Shown: in pieces, positions 15,357 to 23,229 of the stretch
How positions within the stretch are numbered: position 1 is the first letter of the stretch
Layout: the number at the start of each line of letters is the position of its first letter
Assembly: GCA_041913505.1 (NCBI GenBank)
Contig: JAYSFC010000050.1
Location: 1 to 23,828 of the forward strand
From: JAYSFC01 sp041913505
GTDB taxonomy: Bacteria; Pseudomonadota; Gammaproteobacteria; Burkholderiales; Burkholderiaceae_C
DNA: 23,828 nucleotides
Reading direction: 5' to 3'
The notes under the pieces: model-generated
Database searches by the model: none
The model's input: only the letters and a program-made list of their open reading frames with translations
What the model was told of the DNA's origin: nothing
Translations under genes and position numbers: made by a program

Positions 15357-17806
15357 ACGCCACCCTGCCCTGCCCTGAACTGAGCGCAGCGCGCCTGCGC
15401 CGCGTGGTGCCCCCGGACTCGCTGGGCTTTACCGACACGAAGGAACTCGCGGGCCTGCCCCTGCCCTGGATCGGCCAGGAACGCGCCTTCGAGGCGGCCC
15501 GCTTCGGCCTGGGCCTGGACCAGCCCGACTACAACCTGTTTGTGCTCGGTGAGGTCGGCAGCGGCCGCGCCTCGCTCATGCGCCAGGCCATGCAGCAGGC
15601 CGCCGCCACGCGCGCCGTGCCACCGGATCTGTGCTACCTGCACGACTTCGACGCCCCCGAGCGCCCGCGCGCGCTGCGCTTGCCCGCGGGCCAGGGCCGT
15701 GAGCTGCGCCAGGGCATGCTGCAATGGGCCAAGACACTCGAAGCCGATATCCCCAAGCGCCTCGCGGCGCCCGACGTCAAGGCCGAGGCCGAGCGCATCG
15801 AGAAGACCTACCAGAGCGATGAGGCGCGCGCCTATTCGGCGCTCGGCGCATTCGCCGAGGCGCGGCATTTCCGCCTCGTGCGCGACGGCGGCCAGATGGT
15901 GTTCACGCTGCTGGGCGAAGGCGACCAGGCCATCACCGAGGCCCAGGCCCAGGCCCTCACGCGCGAGCAGCGCGCCGCGATCGAGCAGGCCGAGCAGGAG
16001 CTGCGCGCCGAGATCGTGCGCTTCCTGGACCAGACCCGCCCGCTCGAGCGCGCGCGCGACGATGCCCTGGCAGCCTTGCGCCGCCAAACCGCCAGGCCCC
16101 TTGTGGACCACGCGCTCGACGAGATCCGCCAGGGCCTGCGCAAGCAGATCAAGGACTCCGTCAAGCTCGGCCACTGGCTCGACCAGGTGCAGCGCGAGGT
16201 GCTGGAGCACCTCGATCTCTTCGTGCCCCAAGAAGGCGCCGAGACCGACGACCCCGCCGAGGAAGACCGCCGCGCCGACCTGGCCGATCTGCTGGACCGC
16301 TGCCGCGTGAACCTCGCCGTGGACAATGGCGGCCTCCGTGGCGCGCCCGTGATCGTCGAGGACAACCCGCAACTGCGCAGCCTGTTCGGCAATATCGAGC
16401 ACCAGTCGGATAGCGAGGCACCGCACGCGGACTTCTCGGGCATCCACGCCGGCAGCCTGCTGCGCGCCCACGGCGGCTACCTGCTGCTGTTTCTGCGCGA
16501 TCTGCTGGGCGACGAACCCCTGTGGGAGCGGCTGCGCCGCTTCCTGCGCTGCAACCGCCTCACCATCGAGGACGCGGGCGCCGCGCACGGCCCGGCCTCG
16601 CCCGTGGCGCTGCAGCCCGAAGCGGTGGACGTGGAGGTCAAGATCGTGCTCATCGGCTCGGTGGCGGAGTACTACGCGCTGCAGGAGGGCGATCCCGAGT
16701 TCGCGCGGCGCTTTCGCGTCAAGGTGGATTTCGCCGAACGCTTCATCGCCACGCCCGGCACGCGCCATGCCACAGCCGTGTTCATCGCGCGCAGCTGCGC
16801 GCGCCGGGGCCTGCCGCACTTCACGGCAGCGGCCGTGGCGCGGCTGCTCGAAGAATCGCACCGCGAGGCCGAGGACCAGGAGCGCCAGAGCGCACTGTTC
16901 GCGGGCACCGAGGCGCTTGCGATCGAAAGCGCCACGCTCGCGCGCTCGCGCGGCGCGGACCTGACCGAGGCATCCGATGTCGATGCAGCGCTGCGCGCGC
17001 GCCAGCTGCGCCACAACGCCCCCGAGGAGGAACTGCACGAGTCCATCGCCGAGGGTGAGCGCTTGATCTCGCTGCAGGGCTCGCACGTGGGCCAGCTCAA
17101 CGCGCTCACGCAGATCGACCTGGGCGATTACCGTTTCGGCTTCCCGGTACGCATCACCGCGCGCACCTACGCGGGCCAGGAGGGACTGCTCAACATCGAG
17201 CGCGAGGTGGACCTGTCGGGCCCCATCCACGACAAGGGCGTGCTCATCCTGCACAGCTACCTCATGGCCCTGTTCTCGCACGTGGCGCCGCTCGCGCTCA
17301 ACGCATCCATCGTGTTCGAGCAGGAGTACAGCGGCGTCGAGGGCGATTCGGCCTCGTGCGCGGAGCTGTACGCGCTGCTGTCCTCGCTGTCGGGCCTGCC
17401 ACTGCGCCAGGACATCGCCGTCACGGGCGCACTCAACCAACACGGCGAGGTGCTGCCCGTCGGCGGGCTCAACGAGAAGATCGAGGGGTGGTTCCGCACC
17501 TGCGAGGCCTCGGGCCTCACGGGGGCGCAGGGCGTGCTCATTCCCGCGCGCAACCAGCGCCACCTGATGCTAGAGCCCCGCGTGGTCGATGCCGTGCAGC
17601 AAGGGCGCTTCCACATCTACACGGCACGGCACGTGGGCGAGGGCATTGCCCTGCTCACAGGCCAGTCCGCCGGCCTGGAGCCTGGAGCCCTCCAGCACGG
17701 CAGCGTACGCGAGCGGGCCGAGCAGACCCTGCGCGCCTTCCGCCGCGCCTGCCAGGCCGCGGCGCAGGTCCGGCGCGTGCGCCGTGGCGGCCCGAAAAAC
17801 TCTTGA
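15353..17806 (+). CDS. Lon-like protease with AAA_32-type domain and degenerate Walker motifs
   Basis: An 817-residue protein with an AAA+-like module (about residues 20-510) interrupted by a long charged helical insert (about 115-330), followed by a lid and a C-terminal Lon protease domain (about 570-790). The proteolytic dyad is intact: S666 in GVEGDSAS and K709 in GGLNEKIEG, 43 residues apart as in E. coli Lon (S679/K722). The GDSAS form is that of LonB-type enzymes. The P-loop reads GEVGSGRAS, with R72 in place of the usual Lys, and the Walker B strand reads GGYLLLFLRD, with F380 where an Asp is expected. ATP hydrolysis may be weak or absent. The start ATG overlaps the hemH stop (ATGA). 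Substrates are unknown; function in protein quality control is a family-level inference. Confidence 0.88.
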   Translation: MNATLPCPELSAARLRRVVPPDSLGFTDTKELAGLPLPWIGQERAFEAARFGLGLDQPDYNLFVLGEVGSGRASLMRQAMQQAAATRAVPPDLCYLHDFDAPERPRALRLPAGQGRELRQGMLQWAKTLEADIPKRLAAPDVKAEAERIEKTYQSDEARAYSALGAFAEARHFRLVRDGGQMVFTLLGEGDQAITEAQAQALTREQRAAIEQAEQELRAEIVRFLDQTRPLERARDDALAALRRQTARPLVDHALDEIRQGLRKQIKDSVKLGHWLDQVQREVLEHLDLFVPQEGAETDDPAEEDRRADLADLLDRCRVNLAVDNGGLRGAPVIVEDNPQLRSLFGNIEHQSDSEAPHADFSGIHAGSLLRAHGGYLLLFLRDLLGDEPLWERLRRFLRCNRLTIEDAGAAHGPASPVALQPEAVDVEVKIVLIGSVAEYYALQEGDPEFARRFRVKVDFAERFIATPGTRHATAVFIARSCARRGLPHFTAAAVARLLEESHREAEDQERQSALFAGTEALAIESATLARSRGADLTEASDVDAALRARQLRHNAPEEELHESIAEGERLISLQGSHVGQLNALTQIDLGDYRFGFPVRITARTYAGQEGLLNIEREVDLSGPIHDKGVLILHSYLMALFSHVAPLALNASIVFEQEYSGVEGDSASCAELYALLSSLSGLPLRQDIAVTGALNQHGEVLPVGGLNEKIEGWFRTCEASGLTGAQGVLIPARNQRHLMLEPRVVDAVQQGRFHIYTARHVGEGIALLTGQSAGLEPGALQHGSVRERAEQTLRAFRRACQAAAQVRRVRRGGPKNS

Positions 17807-17840
17807 TGCAATACCGGCCCACACGGCGCTGCGCGTTTGG

Positions 17841-18722
17841 TCAGCGCGTTTCCGCCAGCTCGGCACGCGCGAGGAACTGGCCCACCAGCGCATAGTGCTC
17901 GGGCACGTTGAGCGCGGGCGCGTGGCCGCAGCCCGGCACCTCGATCACCTGCGCGAGACCGCGGGCACCAGGGCCGCGCGTGAGCATTTCCGCCGTGGTC
18001 TCGCGAAGCACCAGGTCGGAGTTCACGCCGCGCAGGCACAGCACGGGAATGTCGAGCGCGTCGTAATGCTCCCAGATCAGGTAATCGTTCTCGTGCAGCG
18101 TGAACTGCTGCACCATCGCCGGGTCGTAGTGCGGCGTCACGCGGCCGTCGGGCAGGCGGCGCGTGGAGGTCTCGGTGAGGCGGCGCCACTGCGCATCGCT
18201 GAGCCAGCCGTAAGGCTGGTACACCTGCCGGAAAAAGGCCTCGAGTTCACGCACCGTGTCGAACGCGGGCGGGTGGCCCGCGTAGGCGCGGATGCGCGCC
18301 AGGGCCTCATCGGCCAGGCGGGGGGCGTTGTCGTTGAGCAGCAGGCTGCGGATGCGACCCTTGAGGCGCGGTTCGTAGCGGCCCGCAGCACACACGGTGC
18401 CAATGGCGCCGCCCATCGAGGTGCCGACCCAGTGCGCGCGCTCGATGCCGAGCCGCTCGAACAGATCGCCCGCGAGCCGCGCGTAGAAGGCCAGGCTGTA
18501 TTCCTCCTCGGGCTTGCGGGCCCACTGGCTCAGGCCCCGGCCTAGCGTATCCGGGCAGATCACGCGGTAGCGGCCGCTCAAGTGCGCAGCCAGTTCATCC
18601 ATATCGCGTCCCGTGCGCGCCAGACCGTGCCACGCGATCACCACGGGGGCGTCGGGAGCGCCCCATTCCATGAAGTGGATTTCGTAGCCCGCGCAAGTGG
18701 CGTAGTGCGATGAGGGAGACAT
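17841..18722 (-). CDS. Alpha/beta-hydrolase fold protein
   Basis: Probable cytoplasmic esterase/lipase-like hydrolase of 293 residues with no signal peptide. Motifs in order are the oxyanion-hole region VIAWHGLARTG, the nucleophile elbow GTSMGGAIG, the acid in LRGVNSDLVL and the His in GCGHAPAL. This is a complete catalytic triad. A cap region rich in aromatic residues lies in between (AFFRQVYQPYGWLSDAQWRRL). It is the last gene of the minus-strand cluster, 33 nt after the substrate-binding protein, and converges on the Lon-like gene with a 34-nt gap. Its neighbourhood suggests an ester substrate related to what the cluster imports, for example a hydroxyalkanoate dimer, but this is speculation. 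Confidence 0.88.
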   Translation of the reverse strand: MSPSSHYATCAGYEIHFMEWGAPDAPVVIAWHGLARTGRDMDELAAHLSGRYRVICPDTLGRGLSQWARKPEEEYSLAFYARLAGDLFERLGIERAHWVGTSMGGAIGTVCAAGRYEPRLKGRIRSLLLNDNAPRLADEALARIRAYAGHPPAFDTVRELEAFFRQVYQPYGWLSDAQWRRLTETSTRRLPDGRVTPHYDPAMVQQFTLHENDYLIWEHYDALDIPVLCLRGVNSDLVLRETTAEMLTRGPGARGLAQVIEVPGCGHAPALNVPEHYALVGQFLARAELAETR

Positions 18723-18755
18723 GGTGAAGGACCTTGAGGGAACAGAAGGAAAGGG

Positions 18756-19910
18756 CTACTTCATGAGCCGGCCGTTGGCACCAATCACAGTGACCTCGAC
18801 ATAGCGCGAGCCCACGCGGTTGGTGGGTGAGTAGCCCACGGTGATGCCGCCCAGGTCGAGGCTGCCCAGCGACTCGAGCGCCCGCACCACCTTGGCGCGC
18901 GTGGGCGCGGGGCCCGCGCGGCGCAGCGCCTCGACCAGCACCTTGGCACCCAGGAACAGTTCGAAGCTCGTGTAGTTGACCTCGGCCTCGGGGGCGTACT
19001 TCTTCAGCAACTGCTGGTACTCGCGCACCACCGGCAGCAGGGGACGGTACGGGTACGGAACGACCTGGCTGATACCCAGGCCGTGCGCGTTCTTCAGGCC
19101 CGCGAGCTTCACAAGCTCGGTCGGGTCGACCACCGAGATGTTGTAGAGCTGCGCACCGCCGCCCAGCTCACGGTAGCGCTTGATGAACGCAGCCGCGGGC
19201 TTGTTGACGGCGATCATGATGACGGCCTGCGCGTCGGCGGCCTTGATGGCCTGGGCCGCTGCCTCGACCTGGTCGGTGTTGCGCTCGTAGCCCGCCGAGG
19301 CCGCGAGCTTGAGTTTGCGCTTGGCCAGCGCAGCCTCCACGCCTGCGAGGCCCGCCTTGCCGAAGCCGTCGTCCTGGTACATCACGGCCACGCGGTCCAT
19401 GCCCAGCGTGGTGAGCTGCTGCACCATGTGCTCGGCCTCGTCGGCGTAACCGGCGCGCACGTGGAAGATCCAGGGGTTGAACGGACTGCGCAGCGACTCG
19501 CCTCCTGTGTAAGGCGCCACGAGCGCTGCCCCTCCCTGCTCCAGCACGCCGTCCGCCAGCAGCTGCGCGATGTTGGCCGTGCCCGCAAAGCCATAGAGCG
19601 CCACCACCTCCGGCCGTGCGAGCATCTCGCGCGTAAGGCGCACGGTGTCGGGCACCTTGTAGCCGTCGTCCACCACCTCCTGGCGGATGGTGGCGCCGTG
19701 CACGCCGCCCTGGGCGTTGACCCAGTCGAAATAGATCTTGCCGCCCAGCACCATCTGCTGGCCCGTAGAGGCCAGCACGCCCGACAGCGGCGCGACCTGG
19801 CCCACCACCACCTCGGCGGCCAGGGCCGGCCGGCCCTGGAGCGCGAGGGTGCACAGCGCCAGGGCCGCAAACAGCCCCCTGGCGCGCATGGCAATGCCTT
19901 GCGCAGTCAT
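18756..19910 (-). CDS. Branched-chain amino acid-type ABC transporter substrate-binding protein
   Basis: Periplasmic ligand-binding protein of the LivK/Peripla_BP_6 type, 384 residues. A signal peptide (MRARGLFAALALCTLALQGRPALAA) with a likely signal-peptidase I cut before EVVVGQ is followed by VAPLSGVLASTGQQMVLGGKIYFDWVNAQGGVHG, the characteristic N-terminal lobe of this family. Three starts compete. ATG 19910 has AAAGG 5 nt upstream overlapping the end of the hydrolase gene, GTG 19913 is adjacent, and ATG 19889 has AAGG 7 nt upstream and gives the tightest signal peptide. The gene is downstream of livH/livM-like permeases and a 3HB oligomer hydrolase. Family members bind amino acids, urea, aromatic acids or short organic acids; the ligand cannot be read from sequence. 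Confidence 0.92.
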   Translation of the reverse strand: MTAQGIAMRARGLFAALALCTLALQGRPALAAEVVVGQVAPLSGVLASTGQQMVLGGKIYFDWVNAQGGVHGATIRQEVVDDGYKVPDTVRLTREMLARPEVVALYGFAGTANIAQLLADGVLEQGGAALVAPYTGGESLRSPFNPWIFHVRAGYADEAEHMVQQLTTLGMDRVAVMYQDDGFGKAGLAGVEAALAKRKLKLAASAGYERNTDQVEAAAQAIKAADAQAVIMIAVNKPAAAFIKRYRELGGGAQLYNISVVDPTELVKLAGLKNAHGLGISQVVPYPYRPLLPVVREYQQLLKKYAPEAEVNYTSFELFLGAKVLVEALRRAGPAPTRAKVVRALESLGSLDLGGITVGYSPTNRVGSRYVEVTVIGANGRLMK

Positions 19911-19918
19911 CACGGCCT

Positions 19919-22096
19919 TTAGCGCGGCACCGTGATGGACGTGCCCGAGAAGCCGATCTGGTCGGCTGCGGCGGGCGTTGCCACGAAAGGCGGCACATTG
20001 GCGGCCGTGATCGCGGGCGCTGCGCCCGCCGTGCCGCCGCGCGGCGTGGTGCGCACCACCTGGCTACCCGGCAGAGGGGCGCCGTTCTTCAAGGTGGCCC
20101 ACATCGCGTCCATGGCCTGGTTGAAGTACGGGTGCAACGGCACGAAGCGCGTATCAAAGCCCGAGAACGGCAGGAAGGTATCGAAGTGCTGGGCGTTCGT
20201 GACCTCGATATAGCGCAGCTTGCTGGACGCGCCTTCCACGGCACGGTTGAGCGCCGTATAGGCGCGCGCGTTGTTGTTCACCGGCACCAGCGCATCGCTG
20301 CGGCCGGCCACGATGATGGTGGGCTTGCCGCGCAGGTTAGCGCCCAGCAGCACTTCGCCAATGCCGGCGCGCACGGCGTCGCTCTGCGCCTTGGTGGGGA
20401 CGCTCGACGCCGTGAGCGCGGCCCCTGAGGCCAGATCCTGGCCGCTCACCAGCGCGTACTGGCACAGCGCGTTGTCCAGGCCCAGATCGGCCACGCCCGT
20501 GGAGGGCGATACCGCGAACTGCCAGGCCTTGGCGCCGCCCTTGGAATCGTTGTAGACCACCGTGGCCGGTGTTCCGTTGGCAGTGCCGTTGGCCGTGGCA
20601 AAGCTCTGCGCAAGTGCCGTGGGCGTAGCGGCCACCACATCGCCCGTGGCGTTGGCCGCCGCGAAGCTGGCGTTGCACAGGTTGGCGTCAGCGCCGAAGC
20701 GGCCATAGGCCATGGTGTACATGGCCGACAGGATCGGACCATTGCCCAGCGCGTAGTGGGCGTTGTGCATGGTGTCGTTGTCGGTCGTCCAGCCGTAGGC
20801 GTGCAGCTTGGCCAGCGCGTCGGCCGCGCGTTCGGCGGTGGTGGCGCCGCTCACAAGGCCCTTGGCGGCCAGGCCGTCGCAGCGCGCCGTGGCACGCGCC
20901 GTCATCGCGGTCAGGCCGATGTAGTTGTAGATGGAGGTCTCCGCGATCGCGGCAGCAGGTGCGAGCGCCGCACAGGGCTGGTAGATGTTGCCGTAGGTGG
21001 TGTATTCGGCCAGGGTCTTGCCGTAGCCGGCCACAGCCGCGCCGCCGAACTGCACGCCGTAGCCGCTCGTGGGGGGCATCTCGGCCACGGGCTCGGAGGC
21101 CACCACGCCGTCGATCAGGCCGTCGCTGTCCTGCTCCGCCGCGCGCAGCGAGGCCGCGCCGCCGTTAGAGGCAGAACCCGCGATCACGATGGTGTTGTCT
21201 GCCGTGAACGGCACCGGCTGGTCGGCCGTGCCAAAGCGTGCGTTCAGCACGTACAGCGCGTAGCGGCCCGCAGCCAGCGTGTCGCGGCCCCAATCCTTCT
21301 CGGGGTTTTGCTGCGAGTGCGCATGCTTGATGGCGATGCGATTGGGGAAGGCCGTGTTGTAGGCCGTGCGCGCCGCATCGGTCAGCGCGGCGGCAAAGAA
21401 GCTCAGGGCGCCCGCCGCGGTGCGCGTGGCGCGCGTGCCGTCGATCTTGTTCACGGTGTCGTCGGACAGGTTGTGCAGGCCCACGCCCTTGCCCGCGTCG
21501 GTCAGCGCCACGGCGCAGCCGTGCTTGAGGCCCCACTCGCCTGCGGTGCCGATGGCGCCGTACACACCGCGCGAGCCCGACGAAGCGCCGAGCACGATGC
21601 ACGGGTTGGTGGTGCTGAAGCTGTCGGGCACCTGCACGGCGATCACGGTCTGCTTGCGGCCCGTTCCGTCATCGAGCACCGCCACGTATTCACGGCCGGG
21701 GATCAGGCCCTCGTTGGCCGTCACCTGCCCCTGGGGGGTAACGTTGGGCCCATAGAGCGTGCCGTAGCCGCCACCTGCGGAGGGATCGAGAATACCGCGG
21801 TAGTTGGAATACAGCGCATTGCGCCGCAGCTCGGCCGCCGTGGGGTTGGCCGGATCGGCATAGGCCGGCGCGGCGGCGCCCAGGCCGCTCTTGCCGATGC
21901 CGCCCGTGAGCAGGTCCTGCGTAGCCGCCGTGGCACCCGTGCCCGCCGTGGTGGCCGGGTAGACCGTGGCGCTGATTTCCTTGATGCCGGCAGGCAGGTC
22001 GTTGGTGGGGCCCGAGCCTCCGCCGCAGGCCGCCAGTGTGGCGCCGGCCAGCGCCGTCACGGCCCAGCGCATCGTCGTTCCTGAAGTCACTCGCAT
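19919..22096 (-). CDS. D-(-)-3-hydroxybutyrate oligomer hydrolase (lipoprotein)
   Basis: Hydrolyses 3-hydroxybutyrate oligomers, the breakdown products of poly-3-hydroxybutyrate, to monomer (EC 3.1.1.22 family). The 725-residue length and overall sequence match the 3HBOH family. The N-terminus is a signal peptide with lipobox LAAC (C24) followed by GGGSG, implying a lipid-anchored periplasmic or outer-membrane protein. The probable nucleophile is S310 in VIAGSASNGGAASLRA. The family core (YSNYRGILDPSAGGGYGTLYGP, SSGSRGVYGAIGTAGEWGLKHGCAVALTDAGKG) is well conserved. ATG 22096 is supported by a strong AAGGAG 5 nt upstream (22102-22107). It sits between livM-like and the substrate-binding protein gene, a striking place for a polyester-oligomer esterase. 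Confidence 0.93.
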   Translation of the reverse strand: MRVTSGTTMRWAVTALAGATLAACGGGSGPTNDLPAGIKEISATVYPATTAGTGATAATQDLLTGGIGKSGLGAAAPAYADPANPTAAELRRNALYSNYRGILDPSAGGGYGTLYGPNVTPQGQVTANEGLIPGREYVAVLDDGTGRKQTVIAVQVPDSFSTTNPCIVLGASSGSRGVYGAIGTAGEWGLKHGCAVALTDAGKGVGLHNLSDDTVNKIDGTRATRTAAGALSFFAAALTDAARTAYNTAFPNRIAIKHAHSQQNPEKDWGRDTLAAGRYALYVLNARFGTADQPVPFTADNTIVIAGSASNGGAASLRAAEQDSDGLIDGVVASEPVAEMPPTSGYGVQFGGAAVAGYGKTLAEYTTYGNIYQPCAALAPAAAIAETSIYNYIGLTAMTARATARCDGLAAKGLVSGATTAERAADALAKLHAYGWTTDNDTMHNAHYALGNGPILSAMYTMAYGRFGADANLCNASFAAANATGDVVAATPTALAQSFATANGTANGTPATVVYNDSKGGAKAWQFAVSPSTGVADLGLDNALCQYALVSGQDLASGAALTASSVPTKAQSDAVRAGIGEVLLGANLRGKPTIIVAGRSDALVPVNNNARAYTALNRAVEGASSKLRYIEVTNAQHFDTFLPFSGFDTRFVPLHPYFNQAMDAMWATLKNGAPLPGSQVVRTTPRGGTAGAAPAITAANVPPFVATPAAADQIGFSGTSITVPR

Positions 22097-22101
22097 GCTG
22101 T

Positions 22102-22107
22102 CTCCTT
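22102..22107 (-). promoter_or_regulatory. Strong Shine-Dalgarno AAGGAG for the oligomer hydrolase
   Basis: Minus-strand AAGGAG is followed by a 5-nt spacer and ATG 22096. It is the best ribosome-binding site in the window and fixes the start. It overlaps the TAA of a five-codon mini-ORF (22106-22123). Confidence 0.75.
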
Positions 22108-22123
22108 AGGTTGTGGTTGTCAT
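22106..22123 (-). other. Five-codon mini-ORF (Met-Thr-Thr-Thr-Thr-stop) upstream of the oligomer hydrolase
   Basis: On the minus strand ATG ACA ACC ACA ACC TAA occupies 22123-22106. Its stop codon overlaps the AAGGAG of the following gene. Alternating Thr codons could be a leader peptide or a chance sequence. It has no visible ribosome-binding site of its own. Confidence 0.2.
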
Positions 22124-22146
22124 GCAGTCGCGGGAATGCGCGCCCT

Positions 22147-23211
22147 TCAACGGGCACGCGGGGAACGCAGCCGCCCCACCACGCCGGCGGGGAAGTAGTA
22201 GACCGAGAGCACGAACAGCAGGCCGAGCCAGAGCAGCCAGCGGTCCGGCGAGAGCAGTGCCGAAAGCCAGGGAAGCGCCGCAGTCGCATCGCTGGCGAGG
22301 CGCAGCAGATCCTGCAGGTAGCTTTGCGCCACGAGGAACAGCACGGCGCCGATGGCCGCGCCGTAGATGGTGCCCATGCCACCGATGACCACGATGAGCA
22401 GGCAGTCCATCATGATCTCGAACGACAGCGAGGTGTCGGGCCCGTTGTAGCGCAGCCAGATCGCAAGCATGGCGCCCGCGAGCGTGGCGAACAGCGCCGA
22501 GAGCACGCTCGACGTGGTGCGGAACACCACCACGCGGTAGCCGATGGCCTCGGCGCGGAACTCGTTCTCGCGGATGGCCTGCAGCACGCGGCCGAACGGC
22601 GAGTTGACGATGCGCAGCAGCGCCAGCACCAGCACCACGGCGGCCACGAAGAGCAGGTAGTAGCAGATCAGGCGACCATCGATGGTCACGCCGAGGAACG
22701 GATCGTCGAACGGCTCGAAGCTCGGCGACAGCATCTCGGGCACCTTGAAGGTGAGGCCGTCCTCGCCGCCCGTGATGTCCGACAGTTGCGAGGCCAGGGT
22801 CTGGAACGCGGCCGCCACGGCCAGCGTGATCATGGCGAAGAAGATGGCGCGCACGCGCAGCGAGAACAGGCCCACGGCCAGCGAGAGCAGCAGCGACAGC
22901 AGCAGCGCGCCGCCCACGCCTGCGGCCAGCGCGCTCCAGGTGGGGCCCAGGCGCGTGGTGGCCACGGCGATGCCGTAGGCCCCGATGCCGAAGAACATGG
23001 TGTGGGCGAAGCTCACGATGCCGGTGTAGCCCAGCAGCAGGTCGAAGCTGGCCACGAGCACCACGAACACCAGCACCTTGGCGGCCACGGACAGCGCCTT
23101 GACGCCCGGAAACAGGAAGGGCGCAAACGCCAGGCCCAGAAGCAGCACGATGAGGATGGCGGCCAGCACGCGACTGCGCGGATAGTCGCCGGAGAGGAGT
23201 CGGTTCAGCAT
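22147..23211 (-). CDS. Branched-chain amino acid-type ABC transporter permease (LivM-like)
   Basis: Inner-membrane permease of 354 residues, one of the two channel subunits of a Liv-type importer. The N-terminal helix segment VLAAILIVLLLGLAFAPFLFPG is followed by FDLLLGYTGIVSFAHTMFFGIGAYG, the conserved LivM motif. The cytoplasmic coupling loop for the ATPase is SPFGRVLQAIRENEFRAEAIGYRV, and later helices include VVIGGMGTIYGAAIGAVLF. About eight to ten hydrophobic segments are visible. ATG 23211 has GGAG 8 nt upstream. It begins 18 nt after the livH-like stop. No ATPase genes (livG/livF) occur in the window on this side, so they should lie upstream beyond the right edge or elsewhere. Confidence 0.94.
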   Translation of the reverse strand: MLNRLLSGDYPRSRVLAAILIVLLLGLAFAPFLFPGVKALSVAAKVLVFVVLVASFDLLLGYTGIVSFAHTMFFGIGAYGIAVATTRLGPTWSALAAGVGGALLLSLLLSLAVGLFSLRVRAIFFAMITLAVAAAFQTLASQLSDITGGEDGLTFKVPEMLSPSFEPFDDPFLGVTIDGRLICYYLLFVAAVVLVLALLRIVNSPFGRVLQAIRENEFRAEAIGYRVVVFRTTSSVLSALFATLAGAMLAIWLRYNGPDTSLSFEIMMDCLLIVVIGGMGTIYGAAIGAVLFLVAQSYLQDLLRLASDATAALPWLSALLSPDRWLLWLGLLFVLSVYYFPAGVVGRLRSPRAR

Positions 23212-23229
23212 GTGGTTGTCTCCGGTCCT

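Noticed and set aside
15203..17563. 786-codon minus-strand open frame opposite the Lon-like gene
   Set aside because: Antisense shadow of a gene with clear Lon motifs. Low-complexity His/Arg/Gln-rich translation.
20756..22084. 442-codon plus-strand open frame opposite the oligomer hydrolase
   Set aside because: Antisense to a confidently recognised enzyme. His/Arg/Gly-rich product without motifs.
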